Shown: positions 42,734 to 52,142 of the stretch, in pieces | Position numbering within the stretch: the first letter of the stretch is position 1 | How the letters are laid out: each line of letters starts with the position of its first letter | Assembly (NCBI GenBank): GCA_030148705.1 | Contig: JASBSY010000005.1 | Location: 48,125 to 112,124, forward strand | Reading direction: 5' to 3' | Length of the DNA stretch: 64,000 bases | Origin: Pukyongia sp. | GTDB taxonomy: Bacteria > Bacteroidota > Bacteroidia > Flavobacteriales > Flavobacteriaceae | Notes under the pieces: model-generated | Databases searched by the model: none | What the model saw: the letters and a program-made list of their open reading frames with translations, nothing else | What the model was told of the DNA's origin: nothing | Translations under genes and position numbers: made by a program

Positions 42734-44269
42734 TTAATTGGATTTTACCCGTATTACATTGTACAAATCTTTTCTTCTGTCTTTTAAATTCTTTACCGCT
42801 CCGAAGGAATGAAGCTCCCTCAAGAGGCTGATGTCCACATCGGCTACCAGTATCATTTCGGTGTTGGTGGTTGCTTCGGCTTTAATACCGTTGCTGGGAA
42901 ACGAAAAATCGCAGGGTGTAAAAACAGCCGATTGGGCATACTGAATATCCATATTGTGAACATTAGGCAAATTACCAACGCTGCCTGCGATAGCTACATA
43001 ACACTCATTTTCTATGGCCCGTGCCTGGGCGCAGTGTCTTACCCGCGAATAGCCGTTCTGCGTATCGGTAAGAAAGGGGACAAAAAGTATGTCCATACCC
43101 TCATCGGCCAGCAGTCTGGACAATTCGGGGAATTCCGAATCGTAACAGATAAGTATCCCTATTTTGCCGCTATCGGTCTCAAAAGTCTGCAGCTTATTCC
43201 CCGGAAGCATACCCCAGACCTTGGATTCGTCGGGCGTAACGTGTATTTTCTCGTATCGCTCCACACTGCCGTCCCTTCTGCAGAGATAACCCACATTGTA
43301 TAGATTCTCACCCACCACTTCGGGCATACTGCCACTTATGATATTGATATTATAGGAAATTGAGAACTGGGACAGCCTGTTTTTTATCTCTTCCGTAAAC
43401 TTTGCCAGCTCGCGAATAGCCATCGGTTCAGACAAATGATTGTAAGCGGCCATTAAGGGCGCATTGAAGAACTCAGGGAAAATAGCGAAATCGGAACGAT
43501 ATACCGACACACTGTCCACAAAGTACTCGACCTGTTGCATTAGCTCCTCCAAATCGTTGTAAGGGCGCATTTGCCATTGAATAAGCCCAAGCCGCACAAT
43601 CGATTTTACAGTTCGAGGATTCTTATTGGGTTTACTGTAGGAAATATTGTCCCATTCCATGAGAATGGCATATTCCCCCGACTGGGTATCGCCTTCCAGG
43701 TAGCCTTTTAATACCCGTACCGGGTGAAAATCGTTGGAAATCTGGAAATTCAAAACCGGATCGTGAATTTCTTTGGTTTTTACCTTTTCCAGGTACTCTT
43801 TTGGAGTAAGGCGATCCTGAAATTTGTGGTAATTAGGCAGCCTTCCCCCAAAAACAATCGCTTTGAGGTTTAAGTTCTCACATAATTCTTTCCGGTAGTC
43901 GTAAAGTCGTCTTCCCAAGCGAAGACCCCTGTAATCCGGTTTGATGAAAACATCGATCCCATAGAGCACGTCGCCCTCCGGATCGTGATTATTGAAATTC
44001 TTCCCGGAAATTATATCGGCATAGGTATGGTCGTCTTCAATTTTATCGAAATCCACAATGATGGATAACGCACAGCCGGCTATCTTCCCATCGATCTTTA
44101 TTACCACCTGTCCTTCAGGGAAAAGTGTTGTTAAGCCCTCAATATTCGCCTTGCTCCAATACGTGTTCAGGCCACCGCCATACGACTGCAGGGCTGCTTC
44201 TTTCAGGTCTTCGTAATCCGCAACCGTAAGGAAGCTGAGTTCAATATTGTCTATTCGGCTTATATCCAT
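42734..44269 (-). CDS. GNAT acetyltransferase-nitrilase fusion protein
   Basis: A 511-residue two-domain protein. Residues 1-215 form a GNAT N-acetyltransferase domain (VFIKPDYRGLRLGRRLYDYRKEL is the acetyl-CoA loop). Residues of about 225-505 are a carbon-nitrogen hydrolase: the catalytic Glu in FAIFPEFFNAP, Lys in YEKIHVTPDE and Cys in GILICYDSEFPE are all present. Known examples of this fusion are linked to polyamine or amide metabolism only by context. It lies 2 bp after the deoxyhypusine synthase-like gene, so a role acting on an acylated or N-carbamoyl polyamine is attractive but inferred. Confidence 0.9.
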   Translation of the reverse strand: MDISRIDNIELSFLTVADYEDLKEAALQSYGGGLNTYWSKANIEGLTTLFPEGQVVIKIDGKIAGCALSIIVDFDKIEDDHTYADIISGKNFNNHDPEGDVLYGIDVFIKPDYRGLRLGRRLYDYRKELCENLNLKAIVFGGRLPNYHKFQDRLTPKEYLEKVKTKEIHDPVLNFQISNDFHPVRVLKGYLEGDTQSGEYAILMEWDNISYSKPNKNPRTVKSIVRLGLIQWQMRPYNDLEELMQQVEYFVDSVSVYRSDFAIFPEFFNAPLMAAYNHLSEPMAIRELAKFTEEIKNRLSQFSISYNINIISGSMPEVVGENLYNVGYLCRRDGSVERYEKIHVTPDESKVWGMLPGNKLQTFETDSGKIGILICYDSEFPELSRLLADEGMDILFVPFLTDTQNGYSRVRHCAQARAIENECYVAIAGSVGNLPNVHNMDIQYAQSAVFTPCDFSFPSNGIKAEATTNTEMILVADVDISLLRELHSFGAVKNLKDRRKDLYNVIRVKSN

Positions 44270-44271
44270 GG

Positions 44272-45246
44272 TTACATTCCTAACAAATAGGCAAAGACGA
44301 GGGGTGCAACGATGGTTGCATCACTTTCTATGATATATTTTGGGGTATTGATATCCAGTTTGCCCCAGGTGATCTTTTCGTTGGGGACAGCGCCGGAATA
44401 ACTACCATAGCTGGTGGTAGAATCAGAGATCTGGCAGAAATAGCTCCAGAACGGTGTATCTGTGCGTTCCAGATCCTGGTAAAGCATCGGAACCACACAA
44501 ATGGGGAAATCGCCAGCAATACCTCCGCCAATCTGGAAGAATCCTATTCCATTTTCCGAATTATCAGTATACCAGTCGGCAAGAAAGGCCATATACTCAA
44601 TACCAGACTTCATGGTACTGGCTTTCAGCTCTCCTTTTATCACATAGCTGGCAAAGATATTCCCCATGGTACTGTCTTCCCATCCGGGAACCACAATTGG
44701 GAGGTTCTTTTCAGCAGCGGCGTACATCCAGGAGTCCTTGATGTCGATCTCGTAGTGTTGTTCCAGTACCCCGCTAAGCAGCAATTTATACATGAACTCA
44801 TGAGGAAAATATCGTTCCCCGTTAGCTTCGGCATCTTTCCAAATTTTTACGATGTGTTCCTGGATACGTCTGAAGGCTTCTTCCTCAGGAATACAGGTAT
44901 CCGTTACCCGGTTAAGCCCTTTTTCCAACAAGTCCCACTCCTGCTGAGGCGTAAGATCGCGATAGTTGGGCACTCGCTCATAGTGACTGTGTGCAACCAG
45001 GTTCATAATATCCTCTTCAAGGTTTGCCCCGGTACAGCTTATAATGTGAACCTTATCCTGACGGATAATCTCTCCGAAGATCTTTCCCAGTTCGGCTGTA
45101 CTCATTGCTCCCGCCAGGGACACCAGCATTTTCGAGCCTTCTTCCAATTGTTTTTCATAACCCTTTGCGGCATCGACCAGGGCTGCAGCATTGAAGTGCA
45201 GGTAATATTTCTCTATAAAATTTGTAATCGCTCCTTTAGTACTCAT
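44272..45246 (-). CDS. deoxyhypusine synthase-family protein
   Basis: A 324-residue deoxyhypusine synthase-fold enzyme. The NAD-binding region and SLAGAMSTAELGKIF-type start are present, and the catalytic Lys of the family is retained (Lys296 in ITWGKL). Bacteria lack eIF5A, so the bacterial protein is expected to transfer an aminobutyl group to a small acceptor, as in homospermidine synthase, rather than to a protein. Its gene overlaps the agmatinase gene by 11 bp and is preceded by arginine decarboxylase, so putrescine or agmatine is a likely substrate. This is a context-based inference. Confidence 0.88.
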   Translation of the reverse strand: MSTKGAITNFIEKYYLHFNAAALVDAAKGYEKQLEEGSKMLVSLAGAMSTAELGKIFGEIIRQDKVHIISCTGANLEEDIMNLVAHSHYERVPNYRDLTPQQEWDLLEKGLNRVTDTCIPEEEAFRRIQEHIVKIWKDAEANGERYFPHEFMYKLLLSGVLEQHYEIDIKDSWMYAAAEKNLPIVVPGWEDSTMGNIFASYVIKGELKASTMKSGIEYMAFLADWYTDNSENGIGFFQIGGGIAGDFPICVVPMLYQDLERTDTPFWSYFCQISDSTTSYGSYSGAVPNEKITWGKLDINTPKYIIESDATIVAPLVFAYLLGM

Positions 45247-46171
45247 CTTCGGTTCTATTGAATTTAGTTACGCTTGGCTTCGAATCGTGAAAGTTACTTT
45301 CAAATTCGTCTTCTTCTTCTGTATTCTCGAATTTATAGCTCAACATCTTGTAGTAGAGTTTGGCGGCTAGAAAATCGGATGATTTGTCTACTTCGTTAGG
45401 GCAGAGTTCCACTATATCGAAACCAACCACATTCCGCTCCCTAAAGACCTGTTTTAAGAATTCGAGGGTTTCATACCAGAATAATCCTCCCGGCTCCGGT
45501 GTGCCGGTAGACGGCATAATAGAAGGATCGAGAGCATCGAGATCAAAAGTGATAAATACATTTTCGCCCAAGGCTTCAATCACGTTGTCCATCCAGTATT
45601 CGTCCTGGGCCATTTCGTGGGCAAAGAAGGTCTTATCCTTATCCATCACAGACAGTTCGGAAACATCCATACTGCGTATCCCCACCTGCACCAAATTGGT
45701 GGTCTGACTGGCTTCGTACACGGCACAAGCGTGATTGCAGCTGGATCCTTCGTACGACTTTCGCAGATCGGCATGGGCGTCGATGTGAAGTACGCTGAGG
45801 TCATCGAAGCATTCGTTGAAAGCTCGTATAGTACCGATTGAGATGCTGTGTTCTCCGCCAAAAATCGTAACGAATTTATTCCTTAATATATATTTCTTCG
45901 TTTTATTGTAAACCGCTTCCACTACTGCTTCCGGAGAAGAATTCTCCGTTATGGGATTTGTAAGATAAACCCCTTGTCTGTAGACTTCGGTTTCGGTCTC
46001 TATATCGTATAACTCCATGTTCTCCGAGGCTTTTAGAAACGCCTCCGGACCTTTATCGGCCCCTTTTTGCCAGGTACTGGTACCGTCGTAAGGAACTGGT
46101 ATTAAAACAATTTTCGACTTTTCAGAGCCAGCATATTGTTCCTGGATCCCTGCATAACTTCTTGATTTCAT
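45236..46171 (-). CDS. speB: agmatinase SpeB
   Basis: Agmatinase hydrolyses agmatine to putrescine and urea. The 311-residue ureohydrolase has the two-Mn centre: GGEHSISIG, HIDAHADLR (HxDAHxD) and TFDLDALDPS (DxDxxDP), followed by GTPEPGG. The start shares one base with the arginine decarboxylase stop (TAATG), and its end overlaps the deoxyhypusine synthase-like gene by 11 bp. The C-terminal 25 residues are acidic and poorly conserved. Assignment to agmatinase over other ureohydrolases is supported by the arginine decarboxylase next to it. Confidence 0.93.
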   Translation of the reverse strand: MKSRSYAGIQEQYAGSEKSKIVLIPVPYDGTSTWQKGADKGPEAFLKASENMELYDIETETEVYRQGVYLTNPITENSSPEAVVEAVYNKTKKYILRNKFVTIFGGEHSISIGTIRAFNECFDDLSVLHIDAHADLRKSYEGSSCNHACAVYEASQTTNLVQVGIRSMDVSELSVMDKDKTFFAHEMAQDEYWMDNVIEALGENVFITFDLDALDPSIMPSTGTPEPGGLFWYETLEFLKQVFRERNVVGFDIVELCPNEVDKSSDFLAAKLYYKMLSYKFENTEEEDEFESNFHDSKPSVTKFNRTEDEY

Positions 46172-47637
46172 TATTCGGATTGTTGTATTAGAGAAGCCTT
46201 ATTAGTCTTGGCTTCATGTTTTTTTTCATTAGAATTAGTTGTTTTATTATACCCCAGAATAGAAAGCAATTGCTCACTGGTCTGTTGGGGGGCAAACAGG
46301 CTGGTAACCAAGTTGCCGTTTTCATCCCTGTCTATGAGGACGTGTTTGGGGGAAGGTATAAGACAGTGTTGTAGTCCGCCGTACCCTCCAATCGTCTCCT
46401 GGTATGCCCCGGTATTAAAGAAGCCTACGTAGAGCGGTTTTTCCTTTTTGAACTTGGGCAGGTAGATGGCATTCATATGCTGCTCACTGTTGTAATAATC
46501 GTCACTATCGCAGGTTAGTCCGCCCAAAAGTACCCGTTCGTATTCCTCGTTCCAACGGTTTACTGCCAGCATGATAAAACGCTTATTGATCGCCCAGGTA
46601 TCCGGTAGCGTTGTAATAAAAGAAGAATTTATCATATTCCATTTCTCCCTGTCGTTCTGCTGCTTCTGATACAGAACTTCGTAGATGGCACCACCGCTCT
46701 CCCCTACCGTAAAACTACCGAATTCGGTAAAAATATTTGGTACCGGCACCTCGTTTTCAGAACAGGACAGATTTATCTGGTTAATGATCTCGTCGATAAT
46801 GTATTCGTAATCATATTCGAATGCCAGCGAATTCTTTATGGGGAACCCACCCCCGATATTCAAACTGTCCAGGGAAGGGCATATTTTCTTCAGCTTTACG
46901 TACACCTTCAAGCATTTCAGCAATTCGTTCCAGTAATAGGCCGTGTCGCGAATGCCGGTATTTATAAAGAAATGAAGCATCTTAAGGGTTACCTTGTCGT
47001 TGTTCTTTATCTGTTCTTCATAGAAAGGAACAATGTTCTTGTACCCTATCCCAAGACGGGAAGTATAGAATTCGAACTTCGGTTCCTCCTCTGAAGCAAT
47101 CCGTATTCCCACGTTGAAATCTGCTTCTATGTTGTCTGACAACAGCTCTATCTCCTCGTAGTTATCGATTATCGGGATGCAATTTTCATGGCCCTCATTG
47201 ATCAGGCGTGAGATATTCTTGATATACTGGTCACGTTTAAAGCCGTTACAGATTACAAAAGTATCGTTGGAAATGGTTCCGTTGCGTTTCAGGCTCTCCA
47301 CGATATCGATATCGAAGGCCGAAGAAGTCTCGATATGAATATCATTCTTCATGGCCGTATCCAGCACGTGTTTGAAATGAGAACTTTTGGTGCAATAGCA
47401 ATAATTATAGACGCCTTTATAATCGTGTTTATCGATGGCGTCGTTAAACCACTTTTTCGCCCTCTGGATATTGTCGGAAATTTTCGGCAGGTAGGTAAAT
47501 TTCAGCGGGGCCCCGTATTGTTCAACCAGGTCCATGAGTTCTATCCCGTGAAATTGCAGCTGGTTTTCGTTCAGCTGAAACTCATCCTGCGGAAATATAT
47601 AAGTTTGATCGATAAGATCGATGTATTTAGTGTTCAT
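46171..47637 (-). CDS. arginine decarboxylase (fold type III)
   Basis: A 488-residue PLP-dependent decarboxylase, making agmatine from arginine. PLP Lys84 lies in YCTKSSHF, the pyridoxal-phosphate glycine loop is LNIGGGFPIKNSL, and the C-terminal region carries FNTGAYQETIGGYGGLQHCLIPSPK. The protein is much shorter than E. coli SpeA (the inserted domains are absent), as in other Bacteroidota. It heads the polyamine operon and is followed directly by agmatinase, which makes the arginine assignment more likely than lysine or carboxynorspermidine. The long gap upstream (310 bp) probably holds its promoter. Confidence 0.88.
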   Translation of the reverse strand: MNTKYIDLIDQTYIFPQDEFQLNENQLQFHGIELMDLVEQYGAPLKFTYLPKISDNIQRAKKWFNDAIDKHDYKGVYNYCYCTKSSHFKHVLDTAMKNDIHIETSSAFDIDIVESLKRNGTISNDTFVICNGFKRDQYIKNISRLINEGHENCIPIIDNYEEIELLSDNIEADFNVGIRIASEEEPKFEFYTSRLGIGYKNIVPFYEEQIKNNDKVTLKMLHFFINTGIRDTAYYWNELLKCLKVYVKLKKICPSLDSLNIGGGFPIKNSLAFEYDYEYIIDEIINQINLSCSENEVPVPNIFTEFGSFTVGESGGAIYEVLYQKQQNDREKWNMINSSFITTLPDTWAINKRFIMLAVNRWNEEYERVLLGGLTCDSDDYYNSEQHMNAIYLPKFKKEKPLYVGFFNTGAYQETIGGYGGLQHCLIPSPKHVLIDRDENGNLVTSLFAPQQTSEQLLSILGYNKTTNSNEKKHEAKTNKASLIQQSE

Positions 47638-47947
47638 TGCAAATATTTAAGATTGTAGTTAAATATAAAGGATACGCCTTAAAATTAGGACAGTATTAGT
47701 ATAAACTTAACTCAGATGCGAATTGGCAGCAATAATGATGGAGATGGTAGTTCCCTCTGGGAAACCATTTTGATAAGAATACCGGAAGCTAGCTTTAAAT
47801 TCCGGGTGATCACCTGGTGATCTGTTTTTGAATATAACTTCCTATTTTTCAAAAACCCGAACCTATAAACAGCGTTCAATTTGTTCAGCTAAAAGCGGGG
47901 CAAATGAACTAAAAAAAATTGAATTACAAACAAATATTGAAAAAATT
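47638..47947. other. intergenic region upstream of arginine decarboxylase
   Basis: This 310-base gap holds no gene that I can support. It contains the palindrome GGTGATCACC (47805-47814) followed after one base by GGTGATC (47816-47822), an operator-like repeat, and A/T-rich DNA next to the start codon. No full promoter match to TAnnTTTG was found on the minus strand. Confidence 0.45.
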
Positions 47948-48832
47948 TTATAACATGCTGAAAAGCTCCACTTCACGCTGGGTTAGCACTTTCCAACGCC
48001 CCCTGGGGAGGTCTTTTTTGGTGAGATGGGCAATGGTTACACAGTCCACCCGAACCACGTCGTACCCAAGATGGGAGAATATATCTCGAATTACACTGTT
48101 CCCCATATGTTTAATTTTCAGTCCGACCTCTTTTTTGGGCGAATTATTCACATAGCTGATATCTTCTACCATCACTTCTTTTCCTGAGATCTTTAATCCT
48201 TCTTTTATCTTCTGAAGGTCTTCGGCCTTTAAGTTCTTGTCCAGCTCTACGTGGAATAATCGCTCAAGTCCTTTGTGATGCAATTTGCTTACCAGTTTGT
48301 CGTCGTTTGTGAATAACACCAGCCCGGTTGCATTTCGCCCCAGCCTGCCAACAGGTTTTACCTGAGCGGCGGTGGCATTGGAAATAAGGTCCATAATGGT
48401 GAGCCCTTTGGATTCACTGGTGGTGGAGGCTACTCCCTTGGGTTTGTTTAGAAGAATATAGGTGTCCGGTTCCGGGTTAATTCTACGCCCATCGAAACGC
48501 ACATCGTCCGACAGTTGGACCTTATGTCCCATTTCGTTTACGATCTTTCCGTTTACCGTGACCAGTCCGGTGGCAATATAGGTATCGGCCTCCCTACGCG
48601 AACACAGCCCGCTGTTGGCAATATACTTGTTCAACCTGATACCACTCCGGCTATCGGTCTTTTGAGTGGGCTTCTTAGCTGTCCTTTCAGGGCTTCGCTT
48701 ATCGGTTGGTTTTCCGGGTTTCGACTTTTTAGCCGTACTCTGTTTATCTTTCTTTTCGGCCGACGCCCGATCTTTGCGTTTTGCGGGTTTTCCGGTATTC
48801 TTTCCTTTGCTTCGTTCACCTTGCTTTTTCAT
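47948..48832 (-). CDS. RsuA/RluB-type pseudouridine synthase with Asp-to-Gly change
   Basis: A 294-residue protein of the RsuA/RluB family. The first 63 residues are a lysine-rich, disordered-looking tail; an S4 RNA-binding domain follows (IRLNKYIANSGLCSRREADTYI, about 65-125). The catalytic domain begins near residue 125. In the family the motif is GRLDxxTxGL with the nucleophilic Asp; here it is GRLGRNATGL, with Gly165 encoded by GGG (48338-48340 on the minus strand). Other elements (LLNKPKGVASTT, LVLFTND) are intact. The start at 48832 is the natural ATG; the 48883 start is unlikely. It may be catalytically inactive. Confidence 0.85.
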   Translation of the reverse strand: MKKQGERSKGKNTGKPAKRKDRASAEKKDKQSTAKKSKPGKPTDKRSPERTAKKPTQKTDSRSGIRLNKYIANSGLCSRREADTYIATGLVTVNGKIVNEMGHKVQLSDDVRFDGRRINPEPDTYILLNKPKGVASTTSESKGLTIMDLISNATAAQVKPVGRLGRNATGLVLFTNDDKLVSKLHHKGLERLFHVELDKNLKAEDLQKIKEGLKISGKEVMVEDISYVNNSPKKEVGLKIKHMGNSVIRDIFSHLGYDVVRVDCVTIAHLTKKDLPRGRWKVLTQREVELFSML

Positions 48833-48979
48833 AGGACTGGTCTGTATGTACAGACATTTTAAAATTTTTGCAAAGATAGACAAAGCCGTTGGCTTTCAGA
48901 TGGCAAAAGCAAAATTTCCTAAATCATAAGGTAAGTGGTGCAAATCGAATTCCTGCAGAAGAATTATAAGAATACCGCT

Positions 48980-49885
48980 TTACATGATGCGATTCAGCAA
49001 CAGATCGACGTCTATTAAAACAATACTGAAAACGCCAATGACAATTACCAGCCGCAGTATGGTATGGAGCAGGATATAGTGTAGTTTTCGCGCAGAAAAC
49101 CACAGGAAAACAAGAAAGACAATGAGGGCAAGGATGCTTCCGTAAAAATAGAAGTACATATACCCAATGTTGAACCTGGTAAGCAGAAAATATATTGGAA
49201 TAAGCGTTAATATCGCCAAAACTGTAAGCATTCTCTTAGAAGTTCTTTCCCCGTAAACCACCGGAATGGTCCTGTAATTCTGGACAAAATCTCCCTTGAG
49301 GTTTTCGAGATCCTTTATCAGTTCCCGCATCGAAATAATAAGGAACAGGAAGGTAGCATGCACAAAGATCACCAGGTCGAAATTCCGGTAATAGATAAAG
49401 ACCGCAAAAAACGGAACCACCGCAAGAACAGCAGCTACTATATTCCCAATAAAAGGGTACTTCTTCAATTTGTGAGAGTAATACCAAATCGCAAAGATGT
49501 AGATACTAAAGAAAAGCACGGCCCTGAACGACACATAACTGGCAAACACCACGGAGAGAAAGTTAAGTATAAAATAAGCCGAAAGTTTGGTTCGCTGACT
49601 TACCAGTTTATCGAGCATGGTCTTGTGCGGGCGGTTGATAAGATCCTTCTCTCGGTCGTAAAAACTGTTGATGATATAACCGGCTGCGATGGCTGCAGAC
49701 GATGCCAGTACAATCATCAAAAGATTCAGATCGAATAAAATCCGCCGTATGGGAAGATGGTGCGCGAGTATATAAACCGAGGTGAGGTATTGCGCTATGA
49801 TGATGATGAGAATATTGTATCCTCGAACAACGGAAAATAAGCTGAAAAACTTTAGAAAAAAATGTTTCTGCTTTCTGCTTAACAT
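48980..49885 (-). CDS. UbiA-type geranylgeranylglycerol-phosphate geranylgeranyltransferase
   Basis: A 301-residue membrane prenyltransferase with about eight hydrophobic segments. The prenyl diphosphate motif NSFYDREKDLINRP (N-x-x-x-D-x-x-x-D) is near residue 71, and a second Asp-rich loop, DLENLKGD, is near residue 190. It is annotated in related genomes as geranylgeranylglycerol-phosphate transferase; a role with quinone precursors cannot be excluded. It follows mevalonate kinase by 21 bp on the minus strand, fitting isoprenoid metabolism. The acceptor is unknown. Confidence 0.85.
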   Translation of the reverse strand: MLSRKQKHFFLKFFSLFSVVRGYNILIIIIAQYLTSVYILAHHLPIRRILFDLNLLMIVLASSAAIAAGYIINSFYDREKDLINRPHKTMLDKLVSQRTKLSAYFILNFLSVVFASYVSFRAVLFFSIYIFAIWYYSHKLKKYPFIGNIVAAVLAVVPFFAVFIYYRNFDLVIFVHATFLFLIISMRELIKDLENLKGDFVQNYRTIPVVYGERTSKRMLTVLAILTLIPIYFLLTRFNIGYMYFYFYGSILALIVFLVFLWFSARKLHYILLHTILRLVIVIGVFSIVLIDVDLLLNRIM

Positions 49886-49906
49886 GATATGGGAGTGAAG
49901 GTTTCT

Positions 49907-50845
49907 TTAGAAGTTATAAACTACCTCAAGTTTATAATCTTTCAGGGCTTCTTTTGCCTTTTCGATGTCTTCGGTAAATCCGAGCATATAACCCCCGCCA
50001 CCGGAGCCGCATAATTTCAGATAATAGGCATTGGTGTCAATTCCCTTCTTCCAAAGCTTGTGGAACTCTTTAGGTATCATCGGTTTGAAGTTTTCCAATA
50101 CTACCTTTGAGAGTTGTTTGATGTTCCCAAACAGTGAGTTTACATCTCCTTTCAGAAAATCCTCAACACAGGCATCGGTGTGCTTGACAAATTGATCTTT
50201 TAGCATTTTTCTGAAGCCATCCTTTTTCATGTTCTCCATAAAGATCTGCACCATAGGTGCCGTTTCACCAATACTGCCACTGTCGAGTAGAAAGACGGCT
50301 CCTTTGCCGTTCTCGGTTTGGGACGGAATTCCGGCCGGTTCTATATTATCCTTGGAGTTTATAAGAATGGGGAGGCTGAGATAACTGTTCAGCGGATCCA
50401 ATCCTGAAGACTTGCCGTGGAAAAACGATTCCATTTCAGCAAAGATGGCTTTTAGCTGAAGCAGCTTTTCACGGGTTAGATTTTCCAGCACCGTGATCTT
50501 ATCGAAAGCATATTTGTCGTAAAAGGCCGCTACCAAAGCACCACTACTACCTACACCATACCCCTGCGGGATGCTCGAATCGAAATACAATCCCTCATCA
50601 ATATCGCTGTACATTCGATCCAGGTCGAAGGACACCAGTTCCGGTTGCTGGTCCGATACCTTTTTTAGATAATCTGCAAAACGCTGTAAATTCCGGTTGC
50701 TCTTTTGGGTAGCTTCCGATTTATCCGCATCGATTTTAAGGGCACCGTTGTAAAAGTTATAAGGTATTGAGAGTCCTTTCGAGTCTTTGATGATACCGTA
50801 TTCACCAAAAAGAAGAATCTTGGAGTAAAAAAGAGGACCGCGCAT
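49907..50845 (-). CDS. mevalonate kinase (GHMP family)
   Basis: Mevalonate kinase phosphorylates mevalonate at O5. The 312-residue protein starts with YSKILLFGEYGIIKDSKGLSIP, has the ATP loop IPQGYGVGSSGALVAAF near residues 92-108, and carries GKSSGLDPLNSYL, consistent with mevalonate-type GHMP kinases, with the late GSGGGGYMLGF. It lies between UbiA and diphosphomevalonate decarboxylase on the minus strand, 217 bp after the latter. Within this window it forms a pathway with HMG-CoA reductase (10542) and GYDIA kinase (11856). Confidence 0.9.
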   Translation of the reverse strand: MRGPLFYSKILLFGEYGIIKDSKGLSIPYNFYNGALKIDADKSEATQKSNRNLQRFADYLKKVSDQQPELVSFDLDRMYSDIDEGLYFDSSIPQGYGVGSSGALVAAFYDKYAFDKITVLENLTREKLLQLKAIFAEMESFFHGKSSGLDPLNSYLSLPILINSKDNIEPAGIPSQTENGKGAVFLLDSGSIGETAPMVQIFMENMKKDGFRKMLKDQFVKHTDACVEDFLKGDVNSLFGNIKQLSKVVLENFKPMIPKEFHKLWKKGIDTNAYYLKLCGSGGGGYMLGFTEDIEKAKEALKDYKLEVVYNF

Positions 50846-51062
50846 AAGCTGATTACGATTTCTAAGTAAATATAGGTGTTTTACCTAAAATATTGAATAT
50901 ATGCTGCAAAGATACAGGTTAGTGCTAATATTTTTAATAAAATAAACTTAAAATCATCTCTTCAGCCTCGGGCGTAATCCTCCGTTTTTCAATCAATTAT
51001 CAAAGTATATCTTTCTTCATCTTCCCAAAACAGTTCATTCCACCTGCTCCTATAAAACCAAC

Positions 51063-52142
51063 TCACAGTTGAACGGGACCGGCACCGAGCCGATCGGCGA
51101 TGTATTCCCGATTCCGACAAAACTGCAGTAATTCCGATTTAATAAAATTAAAAGTGGTTTCCTCCTCCGATTCCGGATACAGAACATGCACATTGGCACC
51201 TGCGTCCAGTGTAAAACACAGGGATGATCCGGTGTCTTGCCTGAACTGCCATATGCGATTAATGATCTCCAGACTGTTGGGTTTCATAAGGATAAAATAC
51301 GGTAGGGAAGTCATCATCATGGCATGCAGCTGCAAGGCTTCCGATTCGACTATCTCAATAAAGGCCGGCAGATCCCCATCGGCCAGGATATTAACCATAC
51401 GGCCGATATTCGAATTAGCGAATTCAAATCGCTTTTGAGCATATGGGTGATTGTGCATAAGATTATGGCCAACACTGCTGCTCACCTGTTTTTCACCCTT
51501 GTCCACCAATAGAATACAGTCCCGGTAATTGCTGAAATTTTTGTGGACTGAGTATGGATATTCCACTCCGAGCAGATCGGAGCTGTTTTTAACGGCAGGG
51601 TGCTCGCCCCAAACCATCAACGGTCCGCCGGTGCTTCTGCAGGCGCTGCCGGAGCCCAGTCGCGCGAGAAATGAAGCCTTCCTATTAAATATTGAATCGT
51701 CCATGTCATTTTTCAAGATGGCTTTTTCCAGGCTCATCAGGCAGAGTGACAAGGCACTCATTCCGCTGGCTGAAGAGGCTATCCCGCTGCTATGGGGAAA
51801 GGAGTTGGCTGTGTGGATGGCAAACTGATAGTTCTTTAGAAAGGGTAAATAGGTCTCAATACGCTTAAAGAACTGAAGAATTTTCGGTTCGAAGGCTTTC
51901 TCTCGTTTTCCTTCCAGGAATACTTCAAACTGAAAGTTGGACGAATCTTTTCTTTCAAACTGCAGCTTGGTTTCTGTAAAACATTTGTTTAAGGTGAAGC
52001 TTATGGAGGTATTTCGGGGGAGTTGTTCCCCGTGTTTCCCCCAGTATTTTACCAATGCGATATTACTGGGTGCCTGCCAGTGGAAATTGCCCTCTTCGGC
52101 TAAGTCTTTATAGGTTTCGGGAATAAAACTGCTTTCAGACAT
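51063..52142 (-). CDS. diphosphomevalonate decarboxylase
   Basis: This enzyme converts mevalonate 5-diphosphate to isopentenyl diphosphate with ATP. The 359-residue GHMP protein has the family opening APSNIALVKYWGKHGEQLPRN, the ATP loop SFPHSSGIASSASGMSAL and the late ARLGSGSACRSTGGP, with the Asp in LDAGANVHVL near the C-terminus. It is of normal length. It is the first gene of the minus-strand mevalonate/isoprenoid group; the start at 52142 is the only good ATG. It lies divergent from the lipoprotein at 52372. Confidence 0.94.
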   Translation of the reverse strand: MSESSFIPETYKDLAEEGNFHWQAPSNIALVKYWGKHGEQLPRNTSISFTLNKCFTETKLQFERKDSSNFQFEVFLEGKREKAFEPKILQFFKRIETYLPFLKNYQFAIHTANSFPHSSGIASSASGMSALSLCLMSLEKAILKNDMDDSIFNRKASFLARLGSGSACRSTGGPLMVWGEHPAVKNSSDLLGVEYPYSVHKNFSNYRDCILLVDKGEKQVSSSVGHNLMHNHPYAQKRFEFANSNIGRMVNILADGDLPAFIEIVESEALQLHAMMMTSLPYFILMKPNSLEIINRIWQFRQDTGSSLCFTLDAGANVHVLYPESEEETTFNFIKSELLQFCRNREYIADRLGAGPVQL

